The notes beneath the pieces were generated by a model. That model did not search any database and was not told the DNA's origin. It saw nothing but the letters and a program-made list of their open reading frames with translations. A program made the translations under genes and the position numbers. Shown here piece by piece: positions 7,903 through 13,918 of a stretch of DNA of 13,918 nt; position 1 is the stretch's first letter; each line of letters begins with the position of its first letter. The stretch is taken from assembly GCA_003833135.1 (NCBI GenBank), contig QZLH01002339.1, positions 1 to 13,918 on the forward strand, written 5' to 3'. This DNA is from Oehlia diaphana (Eukaryota; Glomeromycota; Glomeromycetes; Glomerales; Glomeraceae).

Positions 7903-8590
7903 TCTATAATAATCTTTACCATGAAGGTATAAACCATATATTATAAACGAGTAAGGTCATGTTCAAACTGTTTATTTTGAAAATAATTTATCAATACTGA
8001 AAAACTATATTAAAAATTTATATTTAAATCATTTTTTTATTTAAATAGATCGTAAGTTATAAGTTATTTATTTAATTTTTTTTAAAAAAAAAGTCAGTCC
8101 TATTTAAAATATCGATTTTACTGTCATTAAACCAATTTTTTTTTTTTACCCAATTAAATAACATACATTCAATCAAAATAGGTTAAAGCACATTCAGGAT
8201 TTTTAGCGAGAAAAGTTACAAATTTAGTATCTACACAATTGAACACAATAAAATATTCATGTGATCAGCGAAATTGTACGACAATGGCAAATGATGGACC
8301 TTCTAGGGATTCATTTATACATGCATGAATGTTACTTTAATTCGAAAATTGAACTCATTTAACGTGATTTAAAGATAAAGTTGTTTATTGTTAAATAATA
8401 AACAAGTATTGAAATAAAATACCGATTAGAACGATTGTACATCAAAAAAAAAATTACCTGTATATGATCGACATAGATTGGAACGACCGAACGCCAATTT
8501 ACTATTTTCCTTGGATAGATAAAAAGATGAGATCGTACCAAATTAAGTTTAGAGCAATAAATAAATACCTATATTTATGCAGTAATTCTC
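7903..8590. other. Intergenic stretch between the membrane-protein and kelch genes
   Basis: About 0.7 kb with poly-A/T tracts. The 26 bp at 8052-8077 match 12259-12284, inside the 355-bp MITE, at 25 of 26 positions; this may be a scrap of a related repeat. A minus-strand frame (8359-8541) includes a plausible CAG/GTAATT donor near 8455-8460, but it has no recognisable domain and no partner exon that I could find. No RNA gene seen. Confidence 0.45.
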
Positions 8591-8598
8591 ACTAAAAA

Positions 8599-8604
8599 TA
8601 TAAA
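8599..8604 (+). promoter_or_regulatory. Possible TATA box of the kelch gene
   Basis: TATAAA lies 91 bp before the chosen ATG at 8695, comparable to the TATA-like word 111 bp before the neighbouring gene. Position only; weak in such A+T-rich DNA. Confidence 0.3.
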
Positions 8605-8636
8605 CTTTCTTTTGAAACACACTTCGTTTCATCATA

Positions 8637-8686
8637 TTTTAACATACTGTTGTATTTCATTACTATACCATTTTTAAACATACTGT
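8637..8686 (+). repeat. Direct repeat TTTTAACATACTGT in the kelch leader
   Basis: TTTTAACATACTGT (8637-8650) recurs as TTTTAAACATACTGT (8672-8686), 36 bp apart and immediately before the start codon. The reverse-complement word ACAGTAT appears twice in the 3' untranslated region (10391-10397, 10400-10406), so the word flanks the gene on both sides. It could be a regulatory or RNA-binding site, or simply a repeat-derived word. Confidence 0.45.
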
Positions 8687-8694
8687 ATATTATT

Positions 8695-10357
8695 ATGATA
8701 AAGAATTCTTCGGTATATATCGTGTTATGGCTTTTAATTCAACTATTAGTTGAAATAAATGGTCAAATGAGAAATTTTAAACCAAAGTTTCACGATGATC
8801 ATCTGAAGCGATATCTTCATACAGCTACATTTATTAATTCTAACTTGTACATTCTGGGTGGTCGTAGTAATTATGATAATGATACAGGAAAACAATTTTT
8901 TTATTATAATTTTGATGCTCCGTTTTATGTTAAAAATATGTATTGGAATAATGAAACAAGTATTAATATTGTTCCGTCACACAGAGGTGCTGCGGCTGTC
9001 AATGGTGGTACAAATAATGAAAAGTTGATTTTGTATACCGGAAATTCAGCTGATCCTTTAATTTATTCATTTGATACACGTACGAATTTATGGACCAGTC
9101 TAAAAACAACTAATAACGATATTATTATTGGAAAAAATCAATTACAGGGAGTTGTAGACTATAAGAAAAAAATGTATTTATTTGGTGGACGAACAACGAA
9201 TAATATTGATGGCGATTTAAATGATATGCTTATCTTAGATACAATAAATCTTAGTTGGAAAAAAGGAAATTCAATTAATGCGCCATCTCCAAGGAGAAAT
9301 TATGGAGCGACTTTTTTACCGAATAATAATAACATCATTTATATTGGTAAGTAATAAATTATGTATTAATTTAATACAAGATTCTATACTTAATATTTGA
9401 GTAATTATCATTTAGGTGGCGTAAATGATGATAACCATTTACCTTTAGATGAGGTAAATCTAATTGTTAATTTGTTATATACTAGTAAACTATTATCATA
9501 TTTGTAATATTTAAACATTATTTGTTTGAATAGGTCTATTTATATGATACAATTAATGATATTTGGAGCAAAAAAGTAATTCAACATTTAATAAACTGTG
9601 AATTTACAATGATAATTAGTTATTTAATTTAAATGATTTAATTTATTAAATTTAGATGACTTCCGGAACAATACCTTCTAAAAGAGATGCTTTTTCCGCT
9701 GTTCTTGGTAAATATTTATAAAATACAAATAAATTTTGATTAAATCTTTTATTGATTAATTATTTATTATATTTTCAGGATTGGACGGTAATCGGGTGAT
9801 CATCTTTGGAGGGTTTGGCATTAGTTCTAAAGATGCACTTTATGTATTAGATTTAACAAATTTTGAATGGAAAGTTCCTTATGTCATTGGAGAAATTCCA
9901 GCATCCAGATATTGGCACAAAGCAAATGTAATTTCCGATTATATGGTTGTAACATTTGGTAAATAATATGTTATTTATTATTCAGTATCGTCAAATTTAA
10001 TTGGATTATAACAAAAGAATATAACTTGCTTTTTTTTTAATAGGAACTGGTTATGAAAATTCAAACGATAGCGATGTTTTATTTCTTGATATTAAAAATA
10101 ATGATATATATGAATGGTCAAACTTCTTTGTTTCACCAAAATCACGAATACAATCAACACCTTCAACTAATAATAATGGTAGTAGTAAATTTGTTATAAT
10201 TTATTCGGTCATAGGAAGTTTAATTATTGGTGGTATTTGCTTATTGGTCGGAATCTTTATTTTACGTAAATGGAATAAAAATAATAAAGTGAATAACATT
10301 CCTGATGAAAAAGAAGAAGGAATTATTGCAGGACAAGATGTAAAACCTACAAATTAG
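8695..10357 (+). CDS. Secreted kelch beta-propeller protein with C-terminal membrane anchor
   Basis: Exons 8695-9346, 9416-9453, 9534-9575, 9656-9707, 9779-9958 and 10044-10357 join to 425 residues; introns are 69-85 nt. I chose the ATG at 8695 because it opens a classic signal peptide (about 1-23: hydrophobic YIVLWLLIQLLV, then EING). The upstream in-frame codons lack an ATG. Six kelch-type repeats follow. Glycine pairs lie at 55-56, 164-165, 218-219 and 272-273, with degenerate versions at 115-116 (TG) and 322-324 (GTG), spaced about 49-61 residues apart. Later blades carry the usual downstream Trp (TNLW, LSW, DIW, FEW, YEW). A Ser/Thr/Asn-rich linker leads to a membrane segment at about 371-395, then a basic stop (RKWNKNNK) and a short acidic tail. 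Topology: propeller outside, tail in the cytoplasm. No oxidase active site is evident, so binding or adhesion is more likely than catalysis. Ligand unknown. Confidence 0.85.
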
Positions 10358-10410
10358 ATAAGATATTGATGAATTGTATATGTAGTATATACAGTATGTA
10401 CAGTATATGT
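10358..10410 (+). other. 3' untranslated region of the kelch gene with paired ACAGTAT words
   Basis: Directly after the TAG at 10355-10357 comes an alternating purine-pyrimidine stretch rich in GTATAT, containing ACAGTAT at 10391-10397 and 10400-10406. A T-run near 10427-10441 is followed by an A-run, together able to fold back. I saw no standard AATAAA nearby. Confidence 0.4.
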
Positions 10411-10449
10411 ATATTTGTTTCTTGATATTTTTTTTTTTTTTATTAAAAA

Positions 10450-12063
10450 AAAATTGTATAATTTATATGTTCTATTAAAATTATTTATTGAAGAAAGTCT
10501 ATTTTATATTTATCATATCGAATATTTAAATTACTCAATTGTAATACGAAAAAAAAAAATTTTTTTATACGCGATCGGTTAACAATAATACATGTGAAAT
10601 TCCGTTATCAATAATTTATATTTTGTAAAAAAAACATGCATTAAATTTAAATGTAAAAGAAAACTATTTTGCATTCTTTGAATGCTATTATCTAGAATCA
10701 TCTTAATTCCAAAAATGGTATTTATGGATACGATCATTTGATCTTTTCCTTTTTGCCTTGTATTTTTGGCTTTGTAAAAAAAAAAATTTTGTGCCGATCA
10801 TTGTTTCGAACAAATGAAATCCTAGATCAAATGTATTATACACAATTGAATATAAAGAAATTAGCAAATTCACTTACTTTTAATGGATTACGACTTATCT
10901 AAAGACACCTTATAAACGAACTATTTGAATTCTTTTATGCTGACCCCTTAATTTATGCGTTTGATGAGCATATAGAAAATAAATATTTAGAAAAAAAGAT
11001 TAAATGGAAGCTTAGAAGAAATTATTACTCAACTTTATCTAATGCAACGCTCTTATATATATATATATACTGTATATAGTATATAAATTGTGTAAGTAAT
11101 TTTCTTTTTGTTATTTAGAATCTTTACCATTTTAGGGAGGCGCTAAAGTTGGAGTAGTGTTACGTGACAACCTTATTAATTCGTCATTCATATCACGCTT
11201 TCTTTTTTCAATTTACTATCAGTTTTTTTTCAGTGCATGAAATATTATTTGTATTTAATTTCTTGATTCGTAATTTCAATATCAAATCACATGATACTAC
11301 TTCGCTTTAGACCCCGTCTTATTTCGGAACTAAAAAAAAAAAAATAATAAATAAAAATATTAAAAATGAAAAATAAAAATAGAAAATAAACAAAGAATAA
11401 CTATAATTTTATTATAAGAACAAATCTAATTTTTAATATTTATTTTAGATTTTTTTTATTTTCAGAAAAAATGGTTTCGATGATCTTTACGCAAGACCAG
11501 TTAATTATCTACGTAAAATTTCAAATATATAATCTTCACATTATATATTCAATTCTATTCCCTTTCACAAATTTTATATTAAAGTAATTAGTATTAATTA
11601 TTCTTTCGTACATATAATCAATAATAATTATACTATATCAGATATGTTACTCGCAAAACGTAAGATATTTCTAGTCTTTACTTCTGTTACGATTAACTGT
11701 TATTTTTTTTATATAGAATAAAAATAAAAATAGTATTGATGACTTCACGTTTATTCAATTAGATTTGAAACAGTAGAGTAAAATTGTTCCATCAAATTTC
11801 TAATTTTACCGAGATTTTACAGTATTTGCGAATTAAGTAAAATTAAAAAATTTATAAATTTTTAATAATTTAAGTAAGATAGCTCGCGAAAAGAAATCAT
11901 GAGGATTTGATTTGTTCATTATTAATATGATAGAAATTTTGTCTGAGAAGAGGAAATTAATAAATATTTAAATTTTTATTTTTTTTTTTTAAAAAAAAAA
12001 AATGATTCACAAAATTTAAATTTTATCTTTGCGCTTAATTGTGATTTATGAATAAATTTATCC
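10450..12063. other. Intergenic stretch without a supported gene
   Basis: About 1.6 kb. It contains poly-A/T foldbacks (near 10549-10567, 10776-10790, 11331-11343 and 11978-12001), an AT microsatellite at 11055-11069 running into ATACTGT (11067-11073), and one more G+C-rich patch at about 11135-11170. A 39-codon ATG frame from 11471 follows a TTTTCAG but has no domain. I see no RNA gene and no complete transposon here. Confidence 0.45.
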
Positions 12064-12071
12064 ATATATAC

Positions 12072-12426
12072 TAGTGTTGCTTGCCGTAAATAACAATTAC
12101 GGCATTTTGGATTACAACTTGGCTACTTGGGTCGTAGTCCTAATTTCGAATTACGGCACATTACGGTACTGACATGCTTAACTTATTTATATAATATTTA
12201 CTTGTAATTTAAATTAACCTTCTTTATTAAAAAATTATTTTGTAATTTATTTTAGTTTGTAAGCTATAAGTTATTTATTTAATTCTATTATCCTGAAAAA
12301 GATTGCAACTGACGTCTAATTTCGGCCAAATTCATAATGCTGGTCAATTTTCGCGTTATGTCACATGATGTTACACCTATTTACAAAAGGCGGCAAATAC
12401 AACTTTTATAACGACAGGCAACACTA
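12072..12426. mobile_element. hAT-type MITE, 355 bp, with perfect 8-bp target duplication
   Basis: The left end reads TAGTGTTGCTTGCCGTAA from 12072. The right end, read inward on the minus strand from 12426, gives TAGTGTTGCCTGTCGTTA, matching at 15 of 18 positions. ATATATAC flanks it on both sides (12064-12071 and 12427-12434), an exact 8-bp duplication as hAT transposases make. The interior has no open frame, so the element is non-autonomous. TTACGGCA/TGCCGTAA-like words recur near the left end (about 12080, 12096, 12162, 12172), probably subterminal transposase sites. Its termini differ from those of the hAT at 1-2919 (TAGTGTTGC against CAGGGTTGG), so a different transposase must have moved it. 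An exact duplication argues for a fairly recent insertion. Confidence 0.85.
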
Positions 12427-12434
12427 ATATATAC

Positions 12435-12855
12435 TATAACTTCCTATAATTTTTGCCCAATTCTTCTTAATAAGTTTTTGATTAATACTTAATATTTATA
12501 TCTTAAACTGAATTAATTAATAGATGCACATTTTCAAGAACTTTATCATCCCCTCTTCCAAGTTCTAGCAAAAAATTGAATATAACCCATCTCACAAATT
12601 ATAAGGGCATTGCAAAATGCTATATAAACCAACAGTGATGACTTTAAAGCCAATGACATAGTCATACCTTTATTATAACTATGTATAGTTATCTTTTTTT
12701 CGTCGATCAGCAAAATGAGAAACTAGGATTGCGCTATCACTCATCGTACTTCAATATACTATATAGCAAACTCCGTGGGAAAAAATCTTTTGCATGACAT
12801 AGTCTAACAAATTTATATAAAATATCTCTCGATCCGAATTTTTTTTTAAAAAAAT
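12435..12855. other. Intergenic stretch right of the MITE
   Basis: No gene recognised. The word ATGACATAGTC occurs twice (about 12654 and 12794), with CTATATA nearby in both places, which may be an old direct repeat. Otherwise the sequence is A+T-rich with short poly-T tracts. Confidence 0.4.
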
Positions 12856-13184
12856 CTTTCCCACTCTTGTTACTTCCCTCTCTTTCTTATCAATTCCAGC
12901 GAAGTAACCTATTTTCTACTTCATAATTTCTTATCCCTTCCTTTTTGGTGTTTCAAAGAGTGTGAAAGTGTGGGTTTGGATGTGGGTTTGGGTGAGTGGT
13001 GTTTTATCTTATTTTCGTCTTCTTTTTTTTAGGTCTATCATCTACAGGACATTAGTTGGCGAAAAAATTTCATCAGATCTTACAGGCAGATGAAAGCTCT
13101 CTAGTATCTGATTGGCGGTCCCTAATAAGGGTGACGTTAAATTCCTTAATTCTTATTCGTTTACTTGATGACAACTATTTATAA
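12856..13184 (+). other. Strand-asymmetric leader-like stretch, possible unrecognised transcript
   Basis: A pyrimidine-rich run (about 12856-12955) is followed abruptly by a G/T-rich run (12958-12999) with TGTGGGTTTGG at 12969-12979 and 12981-12991. A strong polypyrimidine tract follows and ends TTTTTTTTAG at 13032. Downstream, 13056-13181 is open in one frame (42 codons, containing ILQADESSLVSDWRSL), but without an initial ATG and just after a stop. This resembles the 5' region of an expressed fungal gene running rightwards. However, the nearest good donor (GTGAGT at 12992) would make a 41-nt intron, shorter than any other here, and no recognisable protein follows. Could be a leader, a noncoding transcript or a dead gene. 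Confidence 0.25.
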
Positions 13185-13795
13185 TTACCTTTTTACTAAT
13201 TATTCGTTACAGTGACCCGTGTTACTCATACATCGGCATAGGTATTTTCTGGTAATCGGTAGATCCAGAGTCAAATTCGGTCAAATATAAGTCAATAATT
13301 TTATATATTTTTTATATTTTTAATTTTTATCTATTGCTTCCGAAGTGTACACTTTCAGCATTTTTAGTGAAAAGATGTACAGTACATTAATAATAAAGCC
13401 GTGGATTAATTTATATTAATAGTTAAAAAAAAAATACTATATCTATAAATTAGTAAAAATTTATCTAATATTTGAAAATTTCAAATTCTAATATTTAATC
13501 TGTGTCAAGTTTTCGTTTTCTATTCGATTAAATATACTGTTTGTAGAATCTTTTAACCATATCATAAAGATTCTTTTGCCCATCTTAAAATATTATAGAT
13601 ACACATTATCTTGTGCAATGCGGTACGGTATATATAATGTATATATGTATTTTAAAAAGAAATTTTTTTCTTAACGTTAACTGTAGAAGGAGTAATCACA
13701 CATCTAAAACATAGTTTCTGCACTACAATACTATTTCTTGTTTAATACATAAAAAATAAAGAACTTATTAAAGAATATTTATATTCCCTATAAAA
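13185..13795. other. Intergenic stretch before the terminal ACMGTAT cluster
   Basis: A+T-rich, with no supported gene or RNA. It has some scattered GTAC/GGTAC words (for example near 13378-13385 and 13621-13629), but nothing as dense as the hAT end at 2768-2919. Confidence 0.4.
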
Positions 13796-13802
13796 AATAT
13801 AT

Positions 13803-13917
13803 ATACGGTTAGTATACTGTATTTTCGTATTTTGCGAACAGTATATTTATAGTATTATTACCGTATAATTACAGTATTTTCACATACTGTATATATTCGG
13901 TATTCTGCACACCGTAT
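13803..13917. repeat. Cluster of ACMGTAT words in both orientations, running off the window
   Basis: Seven copies of the 7-mer ACMGTAT or its complement lie in 115 bp. Direct copies are at 13838, 13860, 13871 and 13911; inverted copies are at 13803, 13814 and 13884. Neighbouring inverted pairs form stems, for example ATACTGT (13814-13820) with ACAGTAT (13838-13844), and ACAGTAT (13871-13877) with ATACTGT (13884-13890). This resembles a transposon subterminal region. The window ends within it, so the boundary and any terminal repeat are not visible. Confidence 0.55.
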
Positions 13918-13918
13918 C

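Noticed and set aside
8359..8541. 60-codon minus-strand frame with a possible CAG/GTAATT donor
   Set aside because: I found no partner exon or domain. The C-terminal half is typical A+T-rich chance translation.
8650..8694. Upstream extension of the kelch frame by 15 codons
   Set aside because: It would start at TTG and place extra residues before a normal signal peptide; the ATG at 8695 is the better start.
12992..13032. 41-nt GTGAGT...TTTAG intron
   Set aside because: Shorter than every intron seen here (65-85 nt), and neither side is a recognised exon.
1..13918. CRISPR array, bacterial operon or prophage interpretation
   Set aside because: The genes have spliceosomal introns and eukaryotic domain types, and no spaced identical repeats occur.

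Overview
This window looks like a transposon-rich, intron-containing fungal nuclear segment. By eye it is roughly three quarters A+T. Its genes are split by short A+T-rich introns (65-85 nt) with GTAAGT/GTAAAT-type donors and TTTAG/ATAG/CAG acceptors. The gene content is a decayed hAT transposase with a BED finger, a PalI/SUR7-like four-pass membrane protein and a secreted, membrane-anchored kelch propeller. Together these fit an early-diverging, strongly A+T-rich fungus, most likely an arbuscular mycorrhizal glomeromycete of the Rhizophagus type. That placement is inference from style, not a database match.

Layout. 1-2919: a hAT element carrying a five-exon transposase pseudogene (394-2713) with four in-frame stops, one frameshift and an apparent internal deletion of the catalytic core. 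Its right terminal inverted repeat ends at 2919, and its inner side holds 13 GTAC words. 2920-6950: about 4 kb with no convincing intact gene. It holds a strong hairpin, a broken minus-strand coding-like patch, a pair of inverted arrays of a CGGGAAAATGTC-type unit enclosing a foldback repeat (3837-4750), and a dense hairpin cluster (6672-6792). 7070-7790: two-exon gene for a 216-residue four-pass membrane protein. 8695-10357: six-exon gene for a 425-residue kelch protein with a signal peptide and a C-terminal membrane anchor. 10358-13918: about 3.5 kb with no convincing gene. It contains a complete 355-bp hAT-type MITE with a perfect 8-bp target duplication (12072-12426), a strand-asymmetric leader-like stretch (12856-13184) and a cluster of ACMGTAT words cut off by the window end.

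The two intact genes point the same way and both products are expected at the cell surface, but nothing in the sequence shows they share a pathway. I found no tRNA, rRNA or CRISPR array and no evidence of a coherent new multi-gene system. The interest lies in the mobile-element remains and in the intron layout of the kelch gene.
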